Assembly: GCA_964436865.1 (NCBI GenBank)
Contig: CAYTFK010000001.1
Location: 1 to 64,000, forward strand
DNA from: JAXGPP01 sp964436865
GTDB taxonomy: Bacteria; Planctomycetota; Planctomycetia; Pirellulales; Thermoguttaceae
Reading direction: 5' to 3'
Length of the DNA stretch: 64,000 nt
The notes under the pieces were generated by a model. The model had not been told where the DNA came from. It ran no database searches and was given only the letters and a program-made list of their open reading frames with translations. Positions 37,073 through 46,426 of this stretch are shown one piece after another. The first letter of the stretch is position 1. Each line of letters starts with the position of its first letter. A program made the position numbers and the translations under genes.

Positions 37073-37547
37073 GGTGTTGCGGTTCGTCAATCTTCTCGCC
37101 GCGGCCCTGGTCGCCGGAGGACAGGTTTACGTCTATCGGGTAGTGATGCCGGTCAAGCGGTCGTTCGACACGCGAACGTCGGTCCAGGTGCATAATGCGA
37201 TGCTCGGGCACCAGACCGACCACTACATGAAGCCCGCCGGAATCATCTCCGGCCTGACCGCACTGGCGATCATGGCGCTGGGTATCAGCGGCATGCATCC
37301 GCTGCCGCCGATCTCGATCGCGCTTACCGGGATCGGATTTCTCGGCACACTGGGCGTGGCCCTCCTGAGCCGGTACTTCAACGTGCCGACCAACGCGATG
37401 ATGCTCAACTGGTCGCTGGAGAACATCCCGGAAAACTACTCCGACATCCGGGCAAGATGGGATCTGGTGCACACGTTCCGGGTCACTTGCGGCGTAACCG
37501 CCTTTGTCTTCTATCTGCTGGCAATGCTGCTCGCCAGGTACGACTGA
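37056..37547 (+). CDS. DUF1772 (anthrone oxygenase-like) membrane protein
   Basis: A 163-residue protein with four membrane segments (about residues 6-24, 54-74, 80-100 and 138-158). The DUF1772 hallmark N-x-P-x-N (NVPTNAMMLNW) followed by a second Trp/Asn-rich block (IRARWDLVHTFR) is present. Several members are anthrone oxygenases that turn anthrones into anthraquinones, which suits an aromatic polyketide cluster; others have no known role. GAGG precedes the ATG at 37056, inside the end of the SnoaL-like gene. Confidence 0.82.
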   Translation: MVALVEVLRFVNLLAAALVAGGQVYVYRVVMPVKRSFDTRTSVQVHNAMLGHQTDHYMKPAGIISGLTALAIMALGISGMHPLPPISIALTGIGFLGTLGVALLSRYFNVPTNAMMLNWSLENIPENYSDIRARWDLVHTFRVTCGVTAFVFYLLAMLLARYD

Positions 37548-37598
37548 CCGGCCCCGGCGGCCGGTCATCGTTCCGACCGCGTGAACAGGAGACTTGTT

Positions 37599-38396
37599 AT
37601 GACAGTCGCCACAGAAGCCGTTGCGGACATCAACTCGCTGTTCCGTCTTGACAACAAATCGGCACTCGTTGTCGGCGGATATGGAGGCATCGGCTCGGTG
37701 ACCTCGCGGTTGCTCGGCCACTGCGGCGCTTCGGTGGTCGTCGCCGGGCGCAACCTCGAACGCGCCCAATCACTTGCCGCGGAACTGGCCAACGGCAAAC
37801 GCGCCATGGGGGCACGCGTCGATTTGTCCGATCGCGATAGCGTCGAGGAGCTTGTCGCGCGCGTGGTCGAAGAGTTCGGCGGACTGGACATTTTGGTCAA
37901 CCTCGCCGGAATCGATATCGAAGCCAAGGCCGAAGAGTTTACCGAGGAGGACTGGCGCAACGTCATCGACATCAATCTCTCCGGCGCATTTCGCCTGTCG
38001 CAGGCGGCGGGGCGGGTGATGATCAAGAACGGGCAAGGCGGAAGGATCATCCACTTCTCCTCCACCCGGAGCGCCGCGGGGGCGCGCAAGGGGTTCTCTG
38101 CCTACGGGGCGGCCAAAGCCGGTCTGAATCTGCTCATCAAGCAACTGGCAACCGAGTGGGGCCGACACCGAATCACGGTCAACGGAGTGGCGCCGGGATT
38201 CGTGCCCACCGATTTGGTCGAGCACAACATTCGCGATGAACAGTTCACCGCCATGATGCGGAACCGGATTCCCATGGGACGCTTCGGCACACCGCTGGAA
38301 ATGGCGGCCGCGGTATTGTTCTTCGCCTCGCCCGGGGCGAGCTTCGTTACGGGTCAGATCCTGTTTGTCGACGGCGGCGTGACCGCCAGTTCCTGA
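37599..38396 (+). CDS. Short-chain dehydrogenase/reductase
   Basis: A 265-residue classical SDR. The Rossmann loop is G-G-Y-G-G-I-G (residues 26-32), followed by NLAG, the catalytic Ser block (HFSST) and Y-x-x-x-K (YGAAK). The C-terminal VDGGVT end is typical. AGGAG lies before the ATG. In a polyketide context it could be the ketoreductase or a late tailoring reductase; sequence alone does not decide. It lies 51 bases after the DUF1772 gene. Confidence 0.88.
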   Translation: MTVATEAVADINSLFRLDNKSALVVGGYGGIGSVTSRLLGHCGASVVVAGRNLERAQSLAAELANGKRAMGARVDLSDRDSVEELVARVVEEFGGLDILVNLAGIDIEAKAEEFTEEDWRNVIDINLSGAFRLSQAAGRVMIKNGQGGRIIHFSSTRSAAGARKGFSAYGAAKAGLNLLIKQLATEWGRHRITVNGVAPGFVPTDLVEHNIRDEQFTAMMRNRIPMGRFGTPLEMAAAVLFFASPGASFVTGQILFVDGGVTASS

Positions 38397-38476
38397 GAAC
38401 CGAGGACGCGACACCGCGGTGTGAGCCGCCCGGCGACGCCTGTTCGCACACCCATTTCCACAAGGAAATACATACC

Positions 38477-39514
38477 ATGACGCAACAACGGATCGGTTTT
38501 CTTGGCCTCGGCAGCATGGGGTTGGGCATGGCGTGCCGCCTGGCCGAAGCGGGCTATCCCATTACCGTCTACAACCGCACGCGGTCCAAGTGCGCCGCGG
38601 CGGAGAAGCTGGGGGCCCGTGCGGTGGACTCGCCGCGGGAAGCGGCCGCCGGCGCCGACGTTGTCATGCTCAGCCTGGCCGATCAGGATGCGGTTCGCGG
38701 CATGGTCTACGGTGACGACGGCGTGCTGGCTGGTCTTGAGCGCGGCGGCTGCATCATCGACATGAGCACCGTGCCGCCGGAGTTCCCCCAGGAGTTGGAG
38801 GCCAAAGCCTCGGCCTTGGGCGTGAGAACGCTCGATGCTCGTGTGCTGGGCAATCCGGAGCACGCCCGCGGCGGCGAATTGCGTGTGATGGTCGGCGGCG
38901 ACGAAGCCGTCTTCCAGGAAATGCTTGGCATCCTGGAGACGATCGGCAAAGAAGTGACCCATCTGGGCCGACACGGTTCTGGTGCGGTCATGAAGCTAGT
39001 GCTGAACATGCTCATGGGCGTGCAGATGCCGGCGTTGGCCGAAGCGGTTGTCTATGGCGAGCGCGCCGGATTGCCGCGCGGCAAGATCCTCGAAATGATC
39101 GCCAAGAGCGGCTACAGCTCGCCGGTCATGAAGTTCCGCTGCGGCATGATGGGCCGCCGCGCGTTCGATCAGGTGGCCTTCAAGCTCTCGTTGATGCGCA
39201 AAGACATGATGCTTGTACTTGAGCAGTGCCAGAAACTCGACGTGCCCGTGCCGGTCTCCGAATCGGCCTATTCCATGCTCACCGCGGCGAAGCAGCGAGG
39301 TTTGGGAGATCTGGACGTGGCCGCCATGCTGGCGTTCATGGAAGAGATTTCCGGACTGGACACTTATCCGTGGCCGATCGACGCCGACGGCAAGCCGATC
39401 CCCGGGCGCCCGGCCGGTCCCGGCGGCAACGGTGGGCCGGGCGGCACGGGTGGACCGATGAGCCGCCCGGTGGCCGCGGCGAAGACGGTGATTACCGGCG
39501 CGCCCCAGGAGTGA
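38477..39514 (+). CDS. 3-hydroxyisobutyrate dehydrogenase-family oxidoreductase
   Basis: A 345-residue beta-hydroxyacid dehydrogenase. It has the N-terminal NAD(P) motif G-L-G-S-M-G-x-G-M, the substrate block DARVLGNPEHARGGELRVMVGG and the catalytic Lys in GHGSGAVMKLVLNML-like context (GSGAVMKLVLN). The last 45 residues are Gly/Pro-rich (GPGGNGGPGGTGGP) and outside the fold. Such enzymes act on beta-hydroxyacids, tartronate semialdehyde or imines; the substrate here is unknown. It stops four bases before the amidohydrolase start. Confidence 0.85.
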   Translation: MTQQRIGFLGLGSMGLGMACRLAEAGYPITVYNRTRSKCAAAEKLGARAVDSPREAAAGADVVMLSLADQDAVRGMVYGDDGVLAGLERGGCIIDMSTVPPEFPQELEAKASALGVRTLDARVLGNPEHARGGELRVMVGGDEAVFQEMLGILETIGKEVTHLGRHGSGAVMKLVLNMLMGVQMPALAEAVVYGERAGLPRGKILEMIAKSGYSSPVMKFRCGMMGRRAFDQVAFKLSLMRKDMMLVLEQCQKLDVPVPVSESAYSMLTAAKQRGLGDLDVAAMLAFMEEISGLDTYPWPIDADGKPIPGRPAGPGGNGGPGGTGGPMSRPVAAAKTVITGAPQE

Positions 39515-39518
39515 CGTG

Positions 39519-40535
39519 ATGATTATCGACATTCACGGCCACATCACCTCGCCCAAGTTGTTCGAGCGATTTCCCATGCCGCCGGCCCTGGCCGACATCG
39601 AGGGGATGATCCAGCAGAAACTCGACGCGGGAATCGGCCTGACCATCGTCGGCAGCCCGGTCGGTGAGGGAACGATGATGAAGGTGGCCGGGCTGGACAA
39701 CTACGCCCAGACCGCCGACCAGTTGAAGTGCTTTCACGAGTGGCTGGGCGAAACCTGCGCGAAGCACGCCGAACATTTGAGGGCCTATGTCTACACGAAT
39801 CCGTTCGACGAATCGCTCCTCCGGCAGACGGCCGAGACGCTTCACCACAGCGAGTTTGTCGGACTGATCGTGAACACGAGCGTCCAGGGCCAGTATCTCG
39901 ACTCGCCGCGGGCCGATGCGTTTTTTGCCATGGCCGCTGAACTCGACGCGCCGATCTTTCTCCACCCGCCTGCCGAACCGGTCGGAGCGGCGAGCTTCGC
40001 TGATTATCGGCTCGTCGAGCAGGTGGCTCGCTACAACGACGTAACGTCAAGCCTGGCGATCCTGGCGTTCAGCGGGCGGTTCGAACATTTCCCGGAACTG
40101 AAGATCATCGGGGCCACCGGCGGCGGCTGTGTTTCGCTGTTGACGGGCCGGCTCGATCTTGCCTATCAGCCGCGGCACTGGGGCAAGCCTGCGACCACAA
40201 CGGGAGGACCACCACCCAGTGCGAAGGGCGCCGGACCGCCGCCGGGCGTGATCCAGTCGTTTGAGAACAAGATCTCGCAGCCTCCCAGCACGTACATCGA
40301 ACGCCTGTTTGTCGACACGGCAGTGCTCAGCCCGTGGGCGCTGCGCGCCAATCTCGAAACCCTGGGGGCAGCGCAGATGCTTTTTGGCACGGACTCGCCG
40401 CCGCTGGCTACGCCGCTGGCGGAGCGGATCGCCGCGATCCGTGAGCTTCCGATTTCCGACGACCAGAAGCAGAGAATTCTCGGCGGGAATGCCCTGCGCC
40501 TGTTCCATCTCGAACCATGCTTATCGCCTTCCTGA
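39519..40535 (+). CDS. Amidohydrolase-2 family enzyme (ACMSD-like)
   Basis: A 338-residue metal-dependent amidohydrolase. The H-x-H (IDIHGHI, residues 4-10), a second His block (IFLHPP) and the catalytic Asp block (FGTDSPP) fit the ACMSD/decarboxylase branch. A Gly/Pro-rich insertion (TTTGGPPPSAKG) is unusual. Members decarboxylate aromatic acids or hydrolyse C-N bonds, so removal of a carboxyl from a polyketide is possible. GTG at 39516 is an alternative start one codon upstream. Confidence 0.82.
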   Translation: MIIDIHGHITSPKLFERFPMPPALADIEGMIQQKLDAGIGLTIVGSPVGEGTMMKVAGLDNYAQTADQLKCFHEWLGETCAKHAEHLRAYVYTNPFDESLLRQTAETLHHSEFVGLIVNTSVQGQYLDSPRADAFFAMAAELDAPIFLHPPAEPVGAASFADYRLVEQVARYNDVTSSLAILAFSGRFEHFPELKIIGATGGGCVSLLTGRLDLAYQPRHWGKPATTTGGPPPSAKGAGPPPGVIQSFENKISQPPSTYIERLFVDTAVLSPWALRANLETLGAAQMLFGTDSPPLATPLAERIAAIRELPISDDQKQRILGGNALRLFHLEPCLSPS

Positions 40536-40599
40536 CGGATTAGAGGGATATGCGACCATCCGCCGTGCTGCCAGCACGAGGCCGTGAGAGTTGCCAGCC

Positions 40600-43500
40600 A
40601 TGAAGAGGACCATTGTGCGCACCCCCGATTCTCCTTCCCTCAGTTGCCATGGCCTCCCGCATCTCGATCGGCATCGGTCATGTCGGCGACGAGTCCCATG
40701 GCGAAAGGCGCTGTCTTTCGAGATCCTCGAACTCCGGGCGCTGTTGGCCCCGCTGGCTGATCTGCCGGTCCTGCAAAGTCAGAATGGCGTTCTCACGGCC
40801 ACGTTAACGGCGACCATCGGCCCAGGCATCATCGACGGGCGTCCTGTTACCGACCTGATGAGCTACAACGGCGTCTACTCGGGCCCGACCTTACAGGTCG
40901 AGCCGGGCGACACGATGGATGTGACCCTGATCAACGGGCTGGCGGAAGAAACCAACCTGCACACACACGGCCTGCACGTATCGTCTCTAGGCAACTCCGA
41001 CAACGTCTTTCTGCATCTCCAGCCCGGCGAACAGAACCATTACCAAATCCACATCCCCGAAGACCACCCCCAGGGACTCTACTGGTATCACCCACACCAC
41101 CATGAGGTGTCGAACCGGCAGATCTTCGCGGGGCTGTCCGGGCTGCTGGTTGTGGGGCGAGCCGACGGCGGCGCTCCTGAACTCGACGGGCTTCCGCAGC
41201 GGCTACTGGCTCTCCGCGACATCGATATCAGACCGGATGGCTCGGTCAATCCGATCGAGACTCCGCGTTCGCCGCTGACCGCAGTTCACACCATCAACGG
41301 CCAGGTGAACCCGACGATCACGATGGCCCCGGGTGCTACCGAGATCTGGAATCTGGCGAATATCGGCCAGGGAGCAACGTATCCCCTTCAACTTCAGAAG
41401 AAAGGCGACCCGACGGAAGTGCTGCCGCTGCACCTCGTGGCCCAGGACGGGCAGCCGTTTACGGAGGTCAAACCGGCCACAGAAATTGTGGCGCACCCGG
41501 CCAATCGCTACTCATTCATCGTTCAACTGCCTGCCGACGCCGCGCCGGGCACGGAATACGTGCTGATGACGCTGCCCTATAACGAAGGGGTCATTCTCTG
41601 GCCCAACGGCGTGCCGCCTGGCCGCGACCCCACCCGGCCTGCCGGCGTGGAACCGACTCCCGTGGTCCTGGCCACCGTGCGAATTGAAGGGCCCCCGGCA
41701 ACCCCCTTGGCGCTGCCGACCACCCTGACGCCGGACGGCGCCTTTACCGATCTTCGCGACGAACCGATCGCCGCCAGCCGAGTGTTCCGTTGGGGACGGA
41801 TCATTCGGCCAGGCACTACGGCGTTGTACACCATTAATGGCCAGGTCTATCCCGATGTCCCGCTTGTGCGACCGCGGTTAGGGACCGTGGAGGAATGGAC
41901 GCATTTCAACGACACGACCGAGTCGCACCCGTTCCACCTGCACCAACACAGCTTCCAGGTGGTCTCGGTGAACGGCATTCCGATTGATCCCGAGGGACCG
42001 CCCGTCACCGTCGGACAGGAGATCTATTACGGCGGCGCGTGGGTGGACACCGTAAATGTTCCTGCCAACGGCAAACTGGTGGTCCGCGTGAAGTTCGACG
42101 ACTTCCTGGGAGCGTTCATTTATCATTGCCATCTTCTGTTCCACCAGGACGCAGGGATGATGGGCATCGTGGAAGCCGTCCCCGAACGCCCGATCTTCGC
42201 TGCCGGCGCCAACAATGGGTCCGCGCCGGAGGTGAAGGTCTTCGACGCGATCAGCGGTGCGACGCAACGCGATTTCCTGGCCTATGAAGAAGGATTCACG
42301 GGCGGCGTCCGGGTTGCGACAGGCGATATCAATGCGGATGGAGTACCCGATATCATCACCGCTCCCGGCCCTGGCCGGGAACCGCTGGTCAAGATATACG
42401 ACGGCGTCGATGGAAGCCTGCTCAATAGTTTTCTCGCCTTCGACTCGAACTTCACGGGTGGCGTGTTCGTGGCGGCGGGCGATGTGACGGGCGACGGTGC
42501 AGACGAGGTGATCGTCGGCCCGGATGTGGGCGGTGCCCCGATGGTGAAGGCGTTTCAGGCCTTGGACGGGACGCTGGCACGAAGCGTGATGGCATTTGAC
42601 GCAGGCTTCATGGGCGGTGTTCGCGTCGCTGCCGGAGACGTCAACGGCGACGGCCGAATCGACGTGATTGCCGGCGCCGGGCCGGGTGACACCCCGCTGG
42701 TGAGAGTCTTCAGCGGCACTAACGACCTGCATCTGATCGCCCATTTCCTGGCATATGACGCCTCCTTCCAGGGTGGCGTGTATGTCGGCGCGGGTCGCGT
42801 CAAAGGGTTCGCCTACACCGATATTTTGACCGGCCCGGGTGCGGGCGGCGAGCCGCGGGTGAAGGTCTTCCGCGAGGATCCCGCTGCGGTCAATGATGGC
42901 CACCACGGTGCCATGGGATTCGAGGTGACTGAACAGAACAGCTTTCTGGCCTTTGACCCGTTGATGGCCAACGGCGTGCAAATCGCAGCGGTTTACGATG
43001 CCGCCGGCGTGGGCGACAACGTGGTAGCGATCGACGCCGGCAGCGCGCCGGTGCACGCGCATCTTTTCCGCTATGGGACCATGAACGAGATTCCGCTGCC
43101 ATTCGACTTCACGCCCAATCCCGGGCAGGACCACGTCTCCAACGGAGACATCCTGTTTACGCGTCTGATCGATGCGCAGAACGGGCCCAATCCTGAGCTC
43201 TACGTCATTCGTGCTGACGGCTCCGGCGCAACGAATCGCAGCAACAATCCGGCCGCCGATCAGTGGGCTGCATGGTCGCCTGACGGCACGAAGATCGCCT
43301 TCTCGAGCACGCGAGTAGGATCGTTCCAGATCTTCGTCATGAATGCCGACGGCACCAGTCCGATGCGGCTCACTTCGGGGCTGGCCGACAACTACCAACC
43401 GGCCTGGTCACCCGATGGGACAAGACTCGCTTTCACCAGCTTGCGCGACGGCAATGCCGAGATCTACGTCCTGAACGCCGACGGCACGGGCGAACGGCGA

Positions 43501-46332
43501 CTCACGAGCAGTCCGGGAAACGACCTTGAGCCGGCCTGGTCGCCTGACGGCACACGCATCGCCTTCACCAGCGATCGCGGCGGAGACTTCGATATCTATG
43601 TGATGAACGCCGACGGGAGCGCGCAGCACAACCTCACCAATCACTCGACCTCCGACACGCTGCCCGCCTGGTCGCCGGATGGGGCGAAGATCGCATTCAC
43701 CAGCCAGCGCGACGGCAACGCCGAGATCTACCTGATGAACGCCGACGGCACATCGCCGAAACGGCTGGTCGGAAGCCCGGTATCCGATACGCTGCCGGCG
43801 TGGTCTCCCGACGGGACCAGGCTGGCGTTCACGAGCGACCGCGACGGCAACTTCGAGATCTACGTGATGAACGCCGACGGGAGCGGCCAGACTCGGCTGA
43901 CCAGCGACCCGGCAGCGGACGTTCTGCCCGACTGGCAACCACTGGGACGGCCTCCGATGCCAGCCTTGCCGGCGATTCCGCCGGGGCCGTTCATTCCGCC
44001 CTCCGGTCCGCCTCCTCGATTGTCGATCAGCGACGCGGCCGGCCTGGAGGGAGACGTGTTCCGCTTCTTCGTCACGCTTTCCGCTCCCAGTTCCGCTCCG
44101 GTGACGGTGAGTTTCCTGACGAGCGATGGCACGCCGGAGGCCACCGCTCCCTTCGCCAACACGATCGCCGATCTCGACTACACCCCGCGGAGCGGCCTGC
44201 TGGTCTTCAACCCCGGAGAAACGGTGAAGACGATCGAAGTGCCGGTCCACGATGACGGGATCGCCGAGACTAACGAGGTTTTTGTCGTCGTACTCTTCGT
44301 GCCGACCTCGGCAATCATCGAGAAAGAGGTGGGGGCGGGGCGGATCATCAACTCGCGCCTGGAGGACGAACCTCCGCACGTGATCACCGAGTTCAGCAAT
44401 GGGTTTGTCGGCCACCCGGCTGCCACAACGCTTGGTCCCGACGGCAATTTCTGGTCCACGATGCAATTCGACCAGCGGGTGAGTGTCTTCGATCCTCGCA
44501 CGCTCACGGCCACCGAGATCCCGATCCCTGGAATGACGTTTCCCCACGGAATCACCACCGGGCCGGATGGCAACATCTGGTTTGCCGGGCTGGGCGATGC
44601 TGTCGGGCGGATCAATGTCGCGACCCGAGAGGTCACCGTGTTCCGCAACGGCATCACCCCTAACAGCACTCCGCACGTCATCATCACCGGGCCGGACGGC
44701 AACCTGTACTTCAGCGAATCGGCGGGCGGAATACCCTCGCCCACCGACCCCTTCCATCCTTCGGGCGACGGCAATGGCCGGATCGGGCAGATCGACCCCG
44801 CCACCGGTACAATCACCGAATTCTCGGCTGGTCTTCCGACCGAAAACTACCTCCATGGACTGACCGTCGACGCGGAAGGAAACATCTGGGCCGCCCTGCA
44901 GGGACGCGATCAGCTCGCGCGGTTCAACCTGGCCACCAAGACATTTGACCGATTCGCCAGTTTCTCGCCGGGAAGCGGCCCGATCGATGTTGCCCACGGC
45001 CCGGACGGAAACATCTATGCAACGCTGCAGTTCGCCAACAAGCTGGGCCAATTCAACCCTCAGACCAATCAGGTCCGAGAGTTCTCCACTTCTCTCGCTC
45101 GGCTGGACGGCCCATCGGTCGACCAGCTCATCGTTGGCCCTGACAACCAATCCATCTTCTTCAACGAGTTCCTCAACGATCGGATTGGGCGCTTCGATAT
45201 TGCCACTCAGGAGATCACCGAGTTTAACAGCGGCATCACTCCCAACTCGGCCCCACTCGGCCTGGTCATCGGTCCGGACGGCAACGTCTGGTTCAGCGAG
45301 ACCGTGCTCGACCTCACTCGACCGGGTCGAATCGCCCGGCTCGAGGTTGGAAACAAGCTCAGGATCCGGCTCGATGTCTCTGGCAGCCCGTTCGGTGCGC
45401 CGGTCACGAAGTGGTCCGGCGACACGTTCTGGGTCAACGCTTACGTCGAAGATCTGCGCGCGAACGGTTCCGGCGTGGTAGGCGGAGCGATCGATATCCT
45501 GTTCGATTCACTCAAGTTGAACCCAACCGGAAACGTGGAGTACGGCAGCGAGTTCTCTCTGTTTCGGCAAGGCGTGGCCGACGACACTACCGGGACCGTC
45601 GAAGAAACCGGGGCACTGACCGGCACGCATGGTGTAGGCGTCGGCACGCGCGCGGCCTTCGTGGCCTGGCAGTTCCGCGCCGACAACGCTACGGGAGCAG
45701 TCCAGTTCATTCCGCATCCCGGCGAGGGAACCGCGACGATCACTCCCGCCGAATTCGCACTCGTCGGGCAGCCCTACGCCCTCTCTTGGGACCTCGTCGA
45801 GTTCGTTTCTGCCGAAGTGACGCTGCGGTCGACGGGGGATTTCAACGGTGACGGCATCCGCAATCAATTCGACCTGGCAATGTTCATCCCCCGGTTGTTT
45901 ATCCCGGAGACGGATCCAGGTTACGAACCGGAATTCGATCTGACGGGCGATGGCCCCGTGAACCAGTTCGATCTTGCCATTCTAGCCGGGCTGCTCTTCC
46001 AGAACCCGGGACTGGCAGCCGCGAACGTTGCGGCCACCGCATCGTTCACTGCGATTCTTGACCCGGCTGAGACAGTGCTCGATCTGGAGCCGACCGCTGC
46101 TTTTGTTGCAAACGCCGAGCCCCAGTCTCCGCTCGCTCTCAGGATCGGCGGAACGCCAACTACTCCCGCCGCGGAGGCCGTGACGCAGTTGGCTGGCAAC
46201 GATGTCCTTTGGGACAGAGGACTATCGATCTTGCTAGCCGACGAGGATCTAAGCGCATCGCGACGGACTGCGGACGACTTGCTCGAAAGCGGCATCGATA
46301 CGGACCCATCCAGCCTATGGTGGCCGGACTAG
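40600..46332 (+). CDS. Giant extracellular multicopper oxidase with propellers, Calx-beta and dockerin
   Basis: A 1910-residue modular protein. The N-terminus has an ELRALLAP block that resembles the planctomycete LEPR-x-LL export-associated motif. Residues 55-535 are a three-cupredoxin multicopper oxidase with all copper blocks: HTHGLH (121), WYHPHHH (162), HPFHLHQH (443) and HCHLLFHQ (509). Then come FG-GAP-like repeats (about 540-780), six TolB/PD40 blades of exactly 44 residues (869-1112), a Calx-beta domain (about 1145-1255), a Vgb/NHL-like propeller (about 1260-1585), a cohesin-like domain (1587-1742) and a dockerin-like pair with DFNGDGIRNQFD (about 1745-1805). It is probably a secreted phenol oxidase; a role in pigment polymerisation is inference. 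Confidence 0.9.
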   Translation: MKRTIVRTPDSPSLSCHGLPHLDRHRSCRRRVPWRKALSFEILELRALLAPLADLPVLQSQNGVLTATLTATIGPGIIDGRPVTDLMSYNGVYSGPTLQVEPGDTMDVTLINGLAEETNLHTHGLHVSSLGNSDNVFLHLQPGEQNHYQIHIPEDHPQGLYWYHPHHHEVSNRQIFAGLSGLLVVGRADGGAPELDGLPQRLLALRDIDIRPDGSVNPIETPRSPLTAVHTINGQVNPTITMAPGATEIWNLANIGQGATYPLQLQKKGDPTEVLPLHLVAQDGQPFTEVKPATEIVAHPANRYSFIVQLPADAAPGTEYVLMTLPYNEGVILWPNGVPPGRDPTRPAGVEPTPVVLATVRIEGPPATPLALPTTLTPDGAFTDLRDEPIAASRVFRWGRIIRPGTTALYTINGQVYPDVPLVRPRLGTVEEWTHFNDTTESHPFHLHQHSFQVVSVNGIPIDPEGPPVTVGQEIYYGGAWVDTVNVPANGKLVVRVKFDDFLGAFIYHCHLLFHQDAGMMGIVEAVPERPIFAAGANNGSAPEVKVFDAISGATQRDFLAYEEGFTGGVRVATGDINADGVPDIITAPGPGREPLVKIYDGVDGSLLNSFLAFDSNFTGGVFVAAGDVTGDGADEVIVGPDVGGAPMVKAFQALDGTLARSVMAFDAGFMGGVRVAAGDVNGDGRIDVIAGAGPGDTPLVRVFSGTNDLHLIAHFLAYDASFQGGVYVGAGRVKGFAYTDILTGPGAGGEPRVKVFREDPAAVNDGHHGAMGFEVTEQNSFLAFDPLMANGVQIAAVYDAAGVGDNVVAIDAGSAPVHAHLFRYGTMNEIPLPFDFTPNPGQDHVSNGDILFTRLIDAQNGPNPELYVIRADGSGATNRSNNPAADQWAAWSPDGTKIAFSSTRVGSFQIFVMNADGTSPMRLTSGLADNYQPAWSPDGTRLAFTSLRDGNAEIYVLNADGTGERRLTSSPGNDLEPAWSPDGTRIAFTSDRGGDFDIYVMNADGSAQHNLTNHSTSDTLPAWSPDGAKIAFTSQRDGNAEIYLMNADGTSPKRLVGSPVSDTLPAWSPDGTRLAFTSDRDGNFEIYVMNADGSGQTRLTSDPAADVLPDWQPLGRPPMPALPAIPPGPFIPPSGPPPRLSISDAAGLEGDVFRFFVTLSAPSSAPVTVSFLTSDGTPEATAPFANTIADLDYTPRSGLLVFNPGETVKTIEVPVHDDGIAETNEVFVVVLFVPTSAIIEKEVGAGRIINSRLEDEPPHVITEFSNGFVGHPAATTLGPDGNFWSTMQFDQRVSVFDPRTLTATEIPIPGMTFPHGITTGPDGNIWFAGLGDAVGRINVATREVTVFRNGITPNSTPHVIITGPDGNLYFSESAGGIPSPTDPFHPSGDGNGRIGQIDPATGTITEFSAGLPTENYLHGLTVDAEGNIWAALQGRDQLARFNLATKTFDRFASFSPGSGPIDVAHGPDGNIYATLQFANKLGQFNPQTNQVREFSTSLARLDGPSVDQLIVGPDNQSIFFNEFLNDRIGRFDIATQEITEFNSGITPNSAPLGLVIGPDGNVWFSETVLDLTRPGRIARLEVGNKLRIRLDVSGSPFGAPVTKWSGDTFWVNAYVEDLRANGSGVVGGAIDILFDSLKLNPTGNVEYGSEFSLFRQGVADDTTGTVEETGALTGTHGVGVGTRAAFVAWQFRADNATGAVQFIPHPGEGTATITPAEFALVGQPYALSWDLVEFVSAEVTLRSTGDFNGDGIRNQFDLAMFIPRLFIPETDPGYEPEFDLTGDGPVNQFDLAILAGLLFQNPGLAAANVAATASFTAILDPAETVLDLEPTAAFVANAEPQSPLALRIGGTPTTPAAEAVTQLAGNDVLWDRGLSILLADEDLSASRRTADDLLESGIDTDPSSLWWPD
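43204..43940 (+). repeat. Six 132-bp coding repeats (PD40/TolB-type blades)
   Basis: Blade starts near 43207, 43339, 43471, 43603, 43735 and 43867 are exactly 132 bases apart. Each encodes MNADG/LNADG, then AWSPDG and AFTS. They are in frame inside the multicopper oxidase gene and form one six-bladed propeller. Confidence 0.9.
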
Positions 46333-46426
46333 CCACACACGAGAAAGTCGAGGACTTCGAGATGGTACGCGGGCCAGCCGCGAATCTCACAGGCGAATAC
46401 GAGAAGGCCGCATCAGGTAGATCAGC

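Noticed and set aside
43204..43940. Regular 132-bp repeats considered as a CRISPR or satellite array.
   Set aside because: They are in frame, encode PD40 propeller blades, and units differ in sequence while keeping protein pattern.
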